Positions 23,601 to 31,600 of a stretch of DNA of 33,277 nt are shown here, one piece after another. Positions within the stretch are counted from its first letter, which is position 1; each line of letters starts with the position of its first letter. The translations under genes were made by a program, and so were the position numbers. The DNA is taken from positions 1-33,277 of the forward strand of contig JAHZHC010000018.1 of NCBI GenBank assembly GCA_019420505.1, written 5' to 3'. The notes beneath the pieces were generated by a model. That model worked only from the letters and a program-made list of their open reading frames with translations. It searched no databases and was not told the origin of the DNA. This stretch comes from Ruminococcus sp. Lineage in GTDB: Bacteria > Bacillota > Clostridia > Oscillospirales > Ruminococcaceae.

Positions 23601-24821
23601 TTATTTATCAGCAATAACATCAATGCCCGGAAGAACCTTACCCTCGAGATATTCAAGAGAAGCTCCGCCGCCTGTTGAAATATGGCTCATCTTATCAGCA
23701 AAACCAAGCTGGATTACAGCTGCTGCGGAATCTCCGCCGCCGATAATTGTAGTTGCATCAGTTTCAGCCAATGACTTAGCAACAGCGATTGTACCTTTAG
23801 CAAGGACAGGGTTTTCAAATACTCCCATAGGTCCGTTCCAAACAACTGTCTTAGCAGACTTAACAGCCTCAGCATAAAGCTCTGCTGTTTTTGTACCGAT
23901 ATCAAGTCCCATTTTATCAGCAGGGATTTTGTCAGAATCAACAACCTCGACTGCAATTTCAGCATCGATCGGATCAGGGAATGAAGCAGCAATTGTTGTA
24001 TCAACAGGAAGAAGAAGCTTCTTTCCGGCTTTAGCTGCTTTTTCGATCATTTCTTTACAATAGTCAAGCTTTGTATCGTCAACGAGTGAAGTACCGACTT
24101 CCTTACCCTGTGCTTTAAGGAAAGTATAAGCCATTCCGCCGCCGATGATAAGTGTATCGCACTTTTCAATAAGATTATTAATAACGTTAAGCTTATCAGC
24201 AACCTTTGCACCGCCGAGAATAGCAACGAAAGGTCTTACGGGATCTTCAACAGCGTTTCCGAGGAAATTGATTTCCTTCTGCATGAGATAACCAACAGCA
24301 GTTTCCTTAACAAATTTTGTTACACCGGCTGTTGAAGCGTGTGCTCTGTGAGCAGAGCCAAAAGCGTCCATTACGAAAACTTCACAGTCAACCAATTCAG
24401 CCAATTCCTTAGCAAAATCCTCACCGTTCTTTGTTTCCTCTGCGCCTCTGAATCTTGTGTTTTCAAGAACTACAATTTCTCCGTCATTCATTTCAGCGAC
24501 AGCTTTTTTAGCATTTTCGCCTACAACTGTATCGTCCTTAGCAAAAATAACCTTAGCGTCAACAAGTTCAGCCAATCTTTCTGCTGCGGGAGCAAGAGAA
24601 AACTTATCCTCAGGACCGTTCTTTGGTTTTCCGAGATGTGAACAGAGAACAACCTTTCCGCCGTCTGCAACTAACTTATTGATTGTAGGAAGAGCAGCAG
24701 TAATTCTGTTATCGTTTGTAATCTTACCATCTTTAAGAGGTACATTGAAGTCAACTCTTACGAGTACTTTTTTACCTTTTACGTTAATGTCGTCAACTGT
24801 AACTTTGTTTAAACCTGCCAT
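23601..24821 (-). CDS. pgk: Phosphoglycerate kinase
   Basis: Transfers phosphate from 1,3-bisphosphoglycerate to ADP, the first ATP-yielding step of lower glycolysis. In the 406-residue protein the substrate-binding motifs VLVRVDFNVPLKDG, CSHLGKPK, ENTRFRGAEE and DAFGSAHRAHAST are intact, as are the nucleotide site motifs NGPMGVFE and GGGDSAAA. I start at 24821 (MAGLNKVTVDD); the ATG four codons earlier abuts the GAGAGG ribosome site. It is the first gene of the operon. The usual upstream gene for glyceraldehyde-3-phosphate dehydrogenase is not in this window. Confidence 0.97.
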   Translation of the reverse strand: MAGLNKVTVDDINVKGKKVLVRVDFNVPLKDGKITNDNRITAALPTINKLVADGGKVVLCSHLGKPKNGPEDKFSLAPAAERLAELVDAKVIFAKDDTVVGENAKKAVAEMNDGEIVVLENTRFRGAEETKNGEDFAKELAELVDCEVFVMDAFGSAHRAHASTAGVTKFVKETAVGYLMQKEINFLGNAVEDPVRPFVAILGGAKVADKLNVINNLIEKCDTLIIGGGMAYTFLKAQGKEVGTSLVDDTKLDYCKEMIEKAAKAGKKLLLPVDTTIAASFPDPIDAEIAVEVVDSDKIPADKMGLDIGTKTAELYAEAVKSAKTVVWNGPMGVFENPVLAKGTIAVAKSLAETDATTIIGGGDSAAAVIQLGFADKMSHISTGGGASLEYLEGKVLPGIDVIADK

Positions 24822-24879
24822 AAATATTGACATCCTCTCATAAAAATTTTCGGGAAATCCGAATATTTAAAAACTATGC

Positions 24880-24895
24880 TGTTAAAGATTTAACA
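24880..24895. promoter_or_regulatory. Palindrome near the pgk transcript start
   Basis: TGTTAAA-GA-TTTAACA, a perfect 7-bp dyad just downstream of the pgk -10 box. Position and symmetry fit an operator; the regulator is unknown. Confidence 0.35.
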
Positions 24896-24906
24896 ACTTC
24901 AAATAC

Positions 24907-24935
24907 ATTATATAATATATCTGCTTAAAAATCAA
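24907..24935 (-). promoter_or_regulatory. Promoter of pgk-tpiA-gpmI
   Basis: On the minus strand TTGATT (24930-24935), 17 bp, TATAAT (24907-24912), about 85 bp ahead of pgk. Confidence 0.78.
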
Positions 24936-24994
24936 GTGCTTTTCATCACTTTTTTACAGCATTTTTCTTTATTTTACCCAATATATTCTTGATA

Positions 24995-25189
24995 TTATTC
25001 ATCCTCGCCGTGATTATTAACGGTAATTCTTTCTCCGATTCTTCCGGCAAGAATCGCAGCTATTCCCGCAATAAGCATTATCCAGTAAACAGATACCTGC
25101 GCATTTTTATACAGCAGATCATATGCAACTGCGCCTAACACCAATAAAACGCCGACAATTTTAAGAATAACAGTAATTTTATTTTTCAT
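24995..25189 (-). CDS. Small two-helix membrane protein
   Basis: A 64-residue protein with two hydrophobic helices (about residues 6-24 and 34-50) and a short acidic C-terminal tail ending NNHGEDE. The family is not recognised. It lies 20 bp after the DegV-family gene and is the last gene of its operon; the next gene downstream, pgk, has its own promoter. Function unknown. Confidence 0.65.
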   Translation of the reverse strand: MKNKITVILKIVGVLLVLGAVAYDLLYKNAQVSVYWIMLIAGIAAILAGRIGERITVNNHGEDE

Positions 25190-25209
25190 GCTGCAGCTTC
25201 ACCTCAGAC

Positions 25210-26085
25210 TCATTTTGTTTTCTGTGATTTAAAGATGACTCCGGCTACTTTTGGTCCTGCATTGATAGTAATAGCAGCGCCGATCTGAAAATATTCAGCC
25301 GGAGGATAACCCATTTTCTTAGTCATTGCCTGAGCCATTTCGTCCCTTGCTGTTAAATCGTTTCCATAAACTACGCAATATGGAGTTTGGGGAATTATTT
25401 CATTTACACAGCAATCCAGAATTTTAGGGACAATAGCTTTATCGCCTCTCACCTTACATTCTGTAGTAATATTCCAGTCCTGTATTCTCATAATCGGACG
25501 AAGTCCCATAACCTCTCCCACAAAAGCTGCAGCAGAGGGGATTCTTCCCGATTTTTTAGCATACTTCAATGTATATGGCGCAAAAAAGATAACAAGGTGC
25601 TCAAACCAATCCTGCATATAATTCACAATTTCCTGCGGCGACTGTCCTTTCTGAGCTTTCTTTGCACCCTCCACAACAGGATATCCATAACCTCCCGTAT
25701 AGCTTCTGCTGTCAAGATTATATATGGTAAATTCACCTTTAGCTTCGGGATGCTCCTCCATAAACTGCTCCGCAGCCATTACTGAATTATTATAAGTTGC
25801 AGAACCGTTGGAGTTAATTGTAGTATTGATAACGTCGGTATATCCCTCACTGTAAAGGCTTTCAAAAATCTCCTTATACTCAAAAACTGTAATCTGAGAA
25901 GTAGCGGGAATGCCGTCAAAGTTATCAATCATTTCATAGAACTTTTCATTATCAAAGTCCACACGGCTTACATAGCTTTTATCCCCCATAGCAACCTTAA
26001 AGGGTACTACCATAATATCAAACTCTTTTTCATACTCCGCTGTAATATCGCTTGCAGAATCGGTCACAAATTTAATTTTTGCCAT
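25210..26085 (-). CDS. DegV family fatty-acid-binding protein
   Basis: A 291-residue protein of the DegV/FakB type, which binds fatty acids, often as partner of a fatty acid kinase. The N-terminal KFVTDSASDIT and the ligand-site NSNGSATYN and YAKKSGRIPSA are typical. A conserved GLRPIMRI lies in the second half. It is co-transcribed after trmL (24 bp). The kinase partner FakA is not in this window. Confidence 0.88.
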   Translation of the reverse strand: MAKIKFVTDSASDITAEYEKEFDIMVVPFKVAMGDKSYVSRVDFDNEKFYEMIDNFDGIPATSQITVFEYKEIFESLYSEGYTDVINTTINSNGSATYNNSVMAAEQFMEEHPEAKGEFTIYNLDSRSYTGGYGYPVVEGAKKAQKGQSPQEIVNYMQDWFEHLVIFFAPYTLKYAKKSGRIPSAAAFVGEVMGLRPIMRIQDWNITTECKVRGDKAIVPKILDCCVNEIIPQTPYCVVYGNDLTARDEMAQAMTKKMGYPPAEYFQIGAAITINAGPKVAGVIFKSQKTK

Positions 26086-26109
26086 AAATTTTCTTCCTTT
26101 CTGTTTTTA

Positions 26110-26610
26110 TTACCATGTATATTGCGTCAGCTTTCCTTCACGTCCCAAGTCAGGATAATCCCACTGTCTTAAAACCTCGTAGCAGGCTATTGCAACAGAA
26201 TTGGAGAGATTCAGACTTCTGAGTTCATTTCTCATAGGTATTCTTACGCAATTATCAGGATGTTCAAAAAGCAATTTTTCAGGTAATCCCTTATCCTCTC
26301 TTCCAAAGATAAGAAAAACATTTTCATTTTCAGAATATTTTTCATCACTGTATGTTTTTCTTCCCTTTGTAGTGAAAAAATAAAAATTCCCCTCATTCTT
26401 TTCAAAAAAGCTGTCAAGATTATCATATTCATAAATGTCAAGTTTATCCCAATAATCAAGTCCTGCCCTTTTTAAATGCTTATCTGAAATTTCAAAACCG
26501 TAAGGCTTTATCAGATGAAGCGCTATTCCCGTTACAGCACAGGTTCTTGATATATTCCCTGTATTCTGCGGAATTTGAGGTTCAACAAGGACTATATTTA
26601 AATTTTGCAC
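26110..26610 (-). CDS. trmL: tRNA (cytidine(34)-2'-O)-methyltransferase
   Basis: A SPOUT-family enzyme that 2'-O-methylates the wobble base of tRNA-Leu. The 166-residue protein starts with NIVLVEPQIPQNTGNISRTC, the hallmark N-terminus. It ends with the knot motifs IFGREDKGLP, VRIPMRNELRSLNLSNSVAI and YEVLRQ. The start is GTG at 26610 with AAAGGA seven bases upstream. The frame is open to 26697, but that would overlap the kinase gene and add an unrelated stretch. It lies 25 bp after the kinase gene in one operon. Confidence 0.92.
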   Translation of the reverse strand: MQNLNIVLVEPQIPQNTGNISRTCAVTGIALHLIKPYGFEISDKHLKRAGLDYWDKLDIYEYDNLDSFFEKNEGNFYFFTTKGRKTYSDEKYSENENVFLIFGREDKGLPEKLLFEHPDNCVRIPMRNELRSLNLSNSVAIACYEVLRQWDYPDLGREGKLTQYTW

Positions 26611-26635
26611 TTTAATTTCCTTTCTTTTGAGAGAA

Positions 26636-27493
26636 TTACAAATCCGTAAAATCCGACAGTTCCTGATAGCTTGTAAGCCAAGGAAGCTGAGCTTCAAGCA
26701 TAATGCCGTCCGTCCATGGAGTACCGTAGCTATAAGTAGTTTTTACAGCAAGTTCAGTAAAAGAGGTTGCTCTGTTCATTGCTATAGGCAGACTATCTCC
26801 GTTTAATATTCCACCTGTAAGAACGCTGGCAAACATATCTCCGCTTCCCGAATAACTGATTGGAACATAATCGTTTTTTATTTTCCAAAAGCTACTGTTA
26901 TTCTTGTCGTATCCGATTGTAGACATTCCGCCGTCAGCAAGAGGACAGCTTGTTATTACAACAATCTCAGAACCTTGTTCAGCCAATCTGACAAGCCATG
27001 ACTTAGCTTCTGAATTTCTCAGGGGCGCAGTCGGATAGTCCTCCTTTAAAAGAATTGCCGCCTCGGTCAGATTCGGTGTTATAATATCCGCAACGGCAAC
27101 AAGCTCGCTCATTCTTGAGCACATTTCTTTTGTATATGTAGCATATGCTTTTCCGCCGTCTCCCATAACAGGATCGACTACTTTCAATGCATTGGGATAA
27201 CTCGAAAAAAAGTCAAGACAATGGTCGATCTGTTCCTCAGACGCAAGGAAACCGCTATAAACGCAGTCGAATTTTGTACCCAGTTTTTTATAATGCTCCA
27301 ATGCTGGTGTCATATAGTCAGTAAGGTCACGCATTACAAATTCTCCATAACCGGTATGTGCAGAAAGAACAGCTGTCGGAACCGGACACACCTGAACTCC
27401 CATAGCCGACAAAACAGGTATAATAACAGTTAGCGAACATCTTCCCACACCGGAAATATCGTGTATTGCCGCAACCTTTTTTAATCCATTCAT
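26636..27493 (-). CDS. Pyridoxal/pyridoxamine kinase-like protein
   Basis: A 285-residue member of the PfkB/ribokinase superfamily, PdxY-like, predicted to phosphorylate B6 vitamers with ATP. Seen: AAIHDISGVGRCSLTVIIPV at the N-terminus, SGFLASEEQI and DPVMGDGGKAYATY in the middle, NLTEAAILL, and the anion-hole/catalytic-base motif SGSGDMFASVLTGGIL. It is the first gene of an operon with trmL, the DegV-family gene and a small membrane protein. The leader hairpins suggest translational control. A hydroxymethylpyrimidine kinase role is less likely from the motifs. Confidence 0.87.
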   Translation of the reverse strand: MNGLKKVAAIHDISGVGRCSLTVIIPVLSAMGVQVCPVPTAVLSAHTGYGEFVMRDLTDYMTPALEHYKKLGTKFDCVYSGFLASEEQIDHCLDFFSSYPNALKVVDPVMGDGGKAYATYTKEMCSRMSELVAVADIITPNLTEAAILLKEDYPTAPLRNSEAKSWLVRLAEQGSEIVVITSCPLADGGMSTIGYDKNNSSFWKIKNDYVPISYSGSGDMFASVLTGGILNGDSLPIAMNRATSFTELAVKTTYSYGTPWTDGIMLEAQLPWLTSYQELSDFTDL

Positions 27494-27499
27494 AGTAAA

Positions 27500-27555
27500 A
27501 CCGCCTTAATCTCAAATAAGGCAATGCCCGCAAAAATTTGGGGTATTGCCCTAAT
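27500..27555 (-). promoter_or_regulatory. Leader with two overlapping hairpins covering the ribosome site
   Basis: On the minus strand, hairpin A is GGGCAATACCC...GGGCATTGCC (9 of 10 pairs). Hairpin B is GCCTTA-(8 nt)-TAAGGC. The GCC at the end of A is the start of B, so both cannot form fully. The 3' arm of B contains the ribosome site TAAGGCGG, seven bases ahead of the ATG at 27493. Formation of A would free the site. This is a possible translational switch; no known riboswitch class is recognised. Confidence 0.5.
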
Positions 27556-27564
27556 CATAATTAT

Positions 27565-27593
27565 ATTATAGCATAAATGTTTCCTTTTTTCAA
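27565..27593 (-). promoter_or_regulatory. Promoter of the kinase-trmL-degV operon
   Basis: On the minus strand TTGAAA (27588-27593), 17 bp, TATAAT (27565-27570). The transcript start near 27558 puts hairpin A at the very 5' end. Confidence 0.78.
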
Positions 27594-27608
27594 TAGTTAC
27601 AGTAAAAT

Positions 27609-28379
27609 TTATGAGTCTTCCTCAGCCTGATTCTGTTTATTTTCATAATCAAAGACGCTGCAAATAGAATAAAATATTGGAATCGTCAGAAAAACTATCC
27701 ATGACACATTATAACCCATATCGAACCACATGCCATTACCCCATAGAAAAAATATTATTGCAGCTAAAAATGGATAACAAAAACAACTTGGTTTATGATA
27801 TTCTACTGCATCAATCAGAGTATAATACAGAGGAATTGCAAGGAACACCAGCCAGCCCCATGCCCAGCCTCCGCAGACGCCGGCAAATCCAAAAATAAGA
27901 TATAGGATTATCGTTACAACGGGAAATGGTATTGCTCTTAAAACGGAAAGATCATGAAACTTAAATTCATTGCCGTCCTTTCCTCGTGTAAAAATATGAT
28001 GCTTTGGCTCTCCATTGACATAGATGCCGTTTTTGTCAATTCTGACCTCATCGTCTTTATCATTTACATAAATGCCTTTTGTGCCTATTCTGACCACAGA
28101 ATCTTTATCATCAACATGGATAAACTCCATCCCCATATCGGGTATATCCTCTTTATTTTTATCCTCATTCGAGCTTTCTTTACCCATTAACAATTCATCG
28201 AGCGATACGCCGTAAATTTGTGCTAAAGCAATAAGATTATCTGTATCCGGAGATGATTCCGCTCTTTCCCATTTGGAAACCGATTGACGTGAAATCCCCA
28301 GCTTTTCTGCAAGTTCTTCCTGACTCATACCGCTTTTCTTTCTCAAATCAAGCAATCTGTTGGCTACTTCAATAGTCAT
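27609..28379 (-). CDS. XRE-family regulator with membrane domain
   Basis: A 256-residue protein. The N-terminal helix-turn-helix (residues about 5-60: RLLDLRKKSGMSQEELAEKL, then SRQSVSKWERAESSPDT) belongs to the XRE/Cro family. A linker holds two near-identical short repeats: VVRIGTKGIYVNDKDDE and VRIDKNGIYVNGE. The last 110 residues form four hydrophobic helices, so the DNA-binding domain is tethered to the membrane. I start at 28379, six bases after GAAAGGAAAG. The upstream promoter lies inside an 11-bp dyad, which suggests autoregulation. It is divergent from the secreted modular protein, a possible target (inference). Confidence 0.85.
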   Translation of the reverse strand: MTIEVANRLLDLRKKSGMSQEELAEKLGISRQSVSKWERAESSPDTDNLIALAQIYGVSLDELLMGKESSNEDKNKEDIPDMGMEFIHVDDKDSVVRIGTKGIYVNDKDDEVRIDKNGIYVNGEPKHHIFTRGKDGNEFKFHDLSVLRAIPFPVVTIILYLIFGFAGVCGGWAWGWLVFLAIPLYYTLIDAVEYHKPSCFCYPFLAAIIFFLWGNGMWFDMGYNVSWIVFLTIPIFYSICSVFDYENKQNQAEEDS

Positions 28380-28580
28380 AAAAATCTTTCCTTTCATATT
28401 AATATCGCTGTTTTTCATGTGAATATTCTAACATAATCCCTTTCAGTTGCACAATAAACTTCGCTTTACCTTAACGCAACTATTGGTTGCAGCCTCGTAA
28501 ATACGTGGTTTTTGCATTGTTCCTTTAAATTCATCCTGACTAAATATTTTTGTTGATATCATTATAAAATAAAGATGCTT

Positions 28581-28614
28581 TTCTTTTAATTCATTATACT
28601 ATAAATTAAAAGAA
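28581..28614. promoter_or_regulatory. 11-bp perfect dyad, likely operator
   Basis: TTCTTTTAATT (28581-28591) and AATTAAAAGAA (28604-28614) are perfect reverse complements with a 12-bp spacer that contains the minus-strand -10 box TATAAT. The position fits autoregulation by the XRE protein. The rest of 28380-28792 holds only a GCAAC/GTTGC mini-hairpin near 28480 and no gene. Confidence 0.55.
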
Positions 28615-28621
28615 CTTACAA
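28593..28621 (-). promoter_or_regulatory. Promoter of the XRE membrane regulator gene
   Basis: On the minus strand TTGTAA (28616-28621), 17 bp, TATAAT (28593-28598), overlapping the dyad. It would give a leader of about 205 nt. Confidence 0.55.
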
Positions 28622-28792
28622 TATCATAACAGAAATATTTAGTGCACAATAGCCTAAAAAAGTACTATAAATTCGGAAATAACTGTTATTTTTCAAGTAC
28701 AGCTTGTTGTAATTATATAATGGTATATGTTAATATTATAATAGCTATAAAGCTACGAGTTCAATATATTTTAAAGGAAAGGGTGTTTTTAT

Positions 28793-31228
28793 TTGAAAAT
28801 TAAAAAGTTTTTATCCGGCATCGTAGCCGGCGCACTTGCCATTTCAACTTTGGCGGGTGTATCTTCATTCAGCGCTTCAGCTGACAGTGAGCCTGAAACT
28901 CCATTACTTCCGGCGTTAAACGGATTAATTAAGTATCAGCTCAGAAACAGTGCAGAAGGAACAGGAAAGGATATTCGTTTCCTCGCAGTTGTTAAACAGT
29001 CAGATGTTGAGTATGGTGCATCAGCTGAATGGACAATCAGCGCAGCAACCGAAAGCGATCCTGACAACTTCCAGGAAGTAGAGGTACAGGATCTTACAAC
29101 AACAGCTTACAGGTCTGTAGTTGCCAACGGCGTTAAAGTCAACGCTAATGACGTAGCTAAAGAGATTTGGAACTGGTCTGCAGATACTGAATACTGCTTC
29201 ATTCTTTCACAACCTGTTGGAAGTTTTAACGATGGAGATATAGTAGACGGTGATATTTTTGTTCTTAACTTCGTAAACGGAATGAACCGTGAGGTTTCTT
29301 TCGGATCATCAGTATCTTCAAGTAAACCTGACAGCAGCTCAGAAGCTGAAGATTCATCAAGCACAGCAGAACAGCCTTCAGATGATGTTATCTGGGAAGG
29401 TTCCGAGGATCTTGGCAAATGGAATAAAGACGTTGAACTCGGCGTTGCAGGTATTCCAACTGCTAAAAAAGACGGAATCCTTACCATTGAGTATACAGGA
29501 ACAGGCGCAGCTCAGATCCAGGTAGTTAACAAGCTTGGCGAAGCTTGGACATGGACTCCTATGGAAACAGCTGACGGAAATGAGTATTTTGATACAACAG
29601 GCGGAAAGCTTCAGATCGTGCTTACTGAAAAACAGGCATCAGAGCTTGCTGCTTCTAAGGCAATGTTCCTGAAAGGTCAAAATGCCACAGTAACAAAGAT
29701 TACTTATGTAGGACCAGGCGGAAATGTTGGAAAAACAGAAGTAATCTGGACTGGTGAAGAAGATCTCGGCAAATGGAACAAAGACGTTGAACTCGGTGTT
29801 GCAGGTATTCCTCTTGCTGCAAAAGACGGTATACTCACAATTAAGTATACAGGAACAGGCGCAGCTCAGATCCAGGTAGTTAACAAACTGGGCGAAGCTT
29901 GGACATGGACTCCTATGGAAACAGCTGACGGAAATGAGTATTTTGATACAACAGGCGGAAAGCTTCAGATCGTGCTTACTGAAAAACAGGCATCAGAGCT
30001 TGCTGCTTCTAAGGCAATGTTCCTTAAGGGTCAGAATGCTGTAGTTACTGAAATCACATATACAACTCCGGGTAAGGTTGAAGATTCAAGCAGCAAGGTT
30101 GAAGACTCAAGCAGTAAGGTTGAAGATTCATCAAGCACAGTTGAGGATTCATCAAGCACATCAGAACAGCCTTCAGGCGTAGAAGTAATCTGGGAAGGTG
30201 AAGAAGACCTTAACAACTGGAAGAACGACGTTGAACTCGGCGTTGCAGGTATTCCTCTCGCTGAAGAAAACGGCATTCTCACAATTGAGTATACAGGAAC
30301 AGGCGCAGCTCAGATCTCAGTAATCAACAAGCTCGGCGAAGCTTGGACATGGACTCCGATGGAAACAGCTGAAGGAAATGAGTATTTCGATACAACAGGC
30401 GGAAAGCTTCAGATCAAGCTTACAGCAACACAGGCTGAACAGCTTGCTGCTTCAAAATCAATCTTCCTCAAGGGACAGAATGCTGTAGTTACTAAAATGA
30501 CATATAAGGGACCTAACGTAGTTGGACCGGTTGTTGTAGAAACAATCTGGGAAGGCGAAGAAGACCTCGGAAAATGGAACAAAGACGTTGATCTTGGCGT
30601 AGCAGGTATTCCTCTTGCTGAAGAAAACGGTATTCTTACAGTTGAGTATACAGCAACAGGCGCTGCTCAGATTTCAGTTATTAACAAGATCGGTTCTGCT
30701 TGGACATGGACTCCAATGGAAACAGCTGAAGGAAATGAGTATTTCGATACAACAGGCGGAAAGCTTCAGATCAAACTTAATGCAACACAGGCTGAACAGC
30801 TTGCAACATCTAAGGCAATGTTCCTGAAGGGTCAGAATGCTACAGTTACTAAGATAACTTATACAGCACCGGGCAATTCTTCCGGTTTAACAGAAACAAT
30901 TTGGACAGGTGAAGAAGACCTTAACAACTGGAAGAGCGATGTTGAACTCGGCGTTGCAGGTATTCCTCTCGCCGAAGAAGGTGGAATTCTTACAATTAAG
31001 TATACCGGAACTGGTGCAGCTCAGATTCAGGTAGTTAACAAACTGGGTGACGCTTGGACATGGACTCCGATGGAAACAGCTGATGGCAATGAATACTTTG
31101 ATACAACAGGCGGAAAGCTTCAGATCAAGCTTAATGCAACACAGGCTGAACAGCTTGCTGCTTCAAAGGCTATCTTCCTTAAGGGTACTGGTGCAGTAGT
31201 TACTGAAATCACATACACATCTAAATAA
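28793..31228 (+). CDS. Secreted protein with five tandem beta-rich modules, possibly carbohydrate-binding
   Basis: An 811-residue protein. Signal peptide 1-30 (cleavage after ASA), an N-terminal domain of about 140 residues, a Ser/Glu-rich linker, then five modules of about 112 residues at about 199-312, 317-428, 465-576, 584-696 and 702-811. Each runs IW(E/T)GEEDLxxWxxDVELGVAGIP, then LTIxYTGTGAAQIQVVNKLG, AWTWTPMETA, EYFDTTGGKLQI and FLKGQNAVVTxITY. A VEDSSS linker repeated about four times separates modules 2 and 3. Conserved Trp and beta pattern suggest a jelly-roll binding module, but I cannot name a family. No dockerin, sortase motif or catalytic domain is visible. The start is TTG with AAAGGAAAGGG upstream. 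Confidence 0.85.
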   Translation: MKIKKFLSGIVAGALAISTLAGVSSFSASADSEPETPLLPALNGLIKYQLRNSAEGTGKDIRFLAVVKQSDVEYGASAEWTISAATESDPDNFQEVEVQDLTTTAYRSVVANGVKVNANDVAKEIWNWSADTEYCFILSQPVGSFNDGDIVDGDIFVLNFVNGMNREVSFGSSVSSSKPDSSSEAEDSSSTAEQPSDDVIWEGSEDLGKWNKDVELGVAGIPTAKKDGILTIEYTGTGAAQIQVVNKLGEAWTWTPMETADGNEYFDTTGGKLQIVLTEKQASELAASKAMFLKGQNATVTKITYVGPGGNVGKTEVIWTGEEDLGKWNKDVELGVAGIPLAAKDGILTIKYTGTGAAQIQVVNKLGEAWTWTPMETADGNEYFDTTGGKLQIVLTEKQASELAASKAMFLKGQNAVVTEITYTTPGKVEDSSSKVEDSSSKVEDSSSTVEDSSSTSEQPSGVEVIWEGEEDLNNWKNDVELGVAGIPLAEENGILTIEYTGTGAAQISVINKLGEAWTWTPMETAEGNEYFDTTGGKLQIKLTATQAEQLAASKSIFLKGQNAVVTKMTYKGPNVVGPVVVETIWEGEEDLGKWNKDVDLGVAGIPLAEENGILTVEYTATGAAQISVINKIGSAWTWTPMETAEGNEYFDTTGGKLQIKLNATQAEQLATSKAMFLKGQNATVTKITYTAPGNSSGLTETIWTGEEDLNNWKSDVELGVAGIPLAEEGGILTIKYTGTGAAQIQVVNKLGDAWTWTPMETADGNEYFDTTGGKLQIKLNATQAEQLAASKAIFLKGTGAVVTEITYTSK
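29537..30024 (+). repeat. 134-bp identical DNA block in modules 1 and 2
   Basis: Bases 29537-29670 and 29891-30024 are identical over 134 bp, offset exactly 354 bp (118 codons). Even third codon positions agree, unlike in the other modules. This points to recent duplication or gene conversion within the gene. Confidence 0.85.
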
Positions 31229-31262
31229 TAATTAGATAAAAAAATTAAGGAGGTAAAATACA

Positions 31263-31382
31263 ATGAAGAAGTATTTAAAACCATCTGCTGAGATTTCAAA
31301 ATTTGAAATTGAAGAAGTAGTAATGATGGATACAAGTTCAACAGATCCGGATCCGGACGGCGGTTGGGGAGATATTCTCTAA
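31263..31382 (+). CDS. Short acidic 39-residue peptide
   Basis: A small gene with a near-perfect AAGGAGG nine bases ahead of its ATG. The product is MKKYLKPSAEISKFEIEEVV followed by MMDTSSTDPDPDGGWGDIL: a Lys-rich start, a helical leader-like half and a Gly/Asp/Pro-rich tail with one Trp. It lies 34 bp after the modular secreted protein with no terminator between, and a strong terminator follows, so the two are co-transcribed. The MKKYxKPxxEISKFExEEV start resembles a class of small peptides I have seen in Ruminococcus-type genomes. A RiPP precursor or signal peptide is possible, but no modifying enzyme is nearby. Confidence 0.72.
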   Translation: MKKYLKPSAEISKFEIEEVVMMDTSSTDPDPDGGWGDIL

Positions 31383-31400
31383 TTCTTAGTTGAATAAATA

Positions 31401-31432
31401 AAAGCGGTAACTTAAAGTTACCGCTTTTTTAT
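31401..31432 (+). terminator. Terminator after the peptide gene
   Basis: AAAGCGGTAAC-TTAAA-GTTACCGCTTT, an 11-bp perfect stem, followed by TTTATT. Beyond it 31433-31569 holds nothing I can identify. Confidence 0.9.
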
Positions 31433-31569
31433 TATAATATCAATAACGCAATTATTTAATCATGCTTAAATAAGCGGTATCAGCCATTGACTAAAAAGCT
31501 TGTTATTATTAATATTTTCCTAAAATTTTATGCTATATTACTAAAAAAACAAAGAAATAATTTGTTAAA

Positions 31570-31600
31570 ACATATAATTGATTATTGAATAATTATATGT
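31570..31600. promoter_or_regulatory. 10-bp perfect dyad over the small XRE promoter
   Basis: ACATATAATT (31570-31579) and AATTATATGT (31591-31600), perfect inverted repeat with an 11-bp spacer, covering the -35 box and spacer of the promoter below. It is a likely operator for autoregulation. Confidence 0.6.

Noticed and set aside
30085..30170. Short direct repeats (GAAGATTCAAGCAGC-type) resembling a small array
   Set aside because: They are in-frame codons of the VEDSSS linker, without CRISPR-like palindromic repeats or unique spacers.
31120..31341. Minus-strand open frame overlapping the end of the modular protein and the peptide gene
   Set aside because: Antisense to two better supported genes, with no ribosome site of its own.
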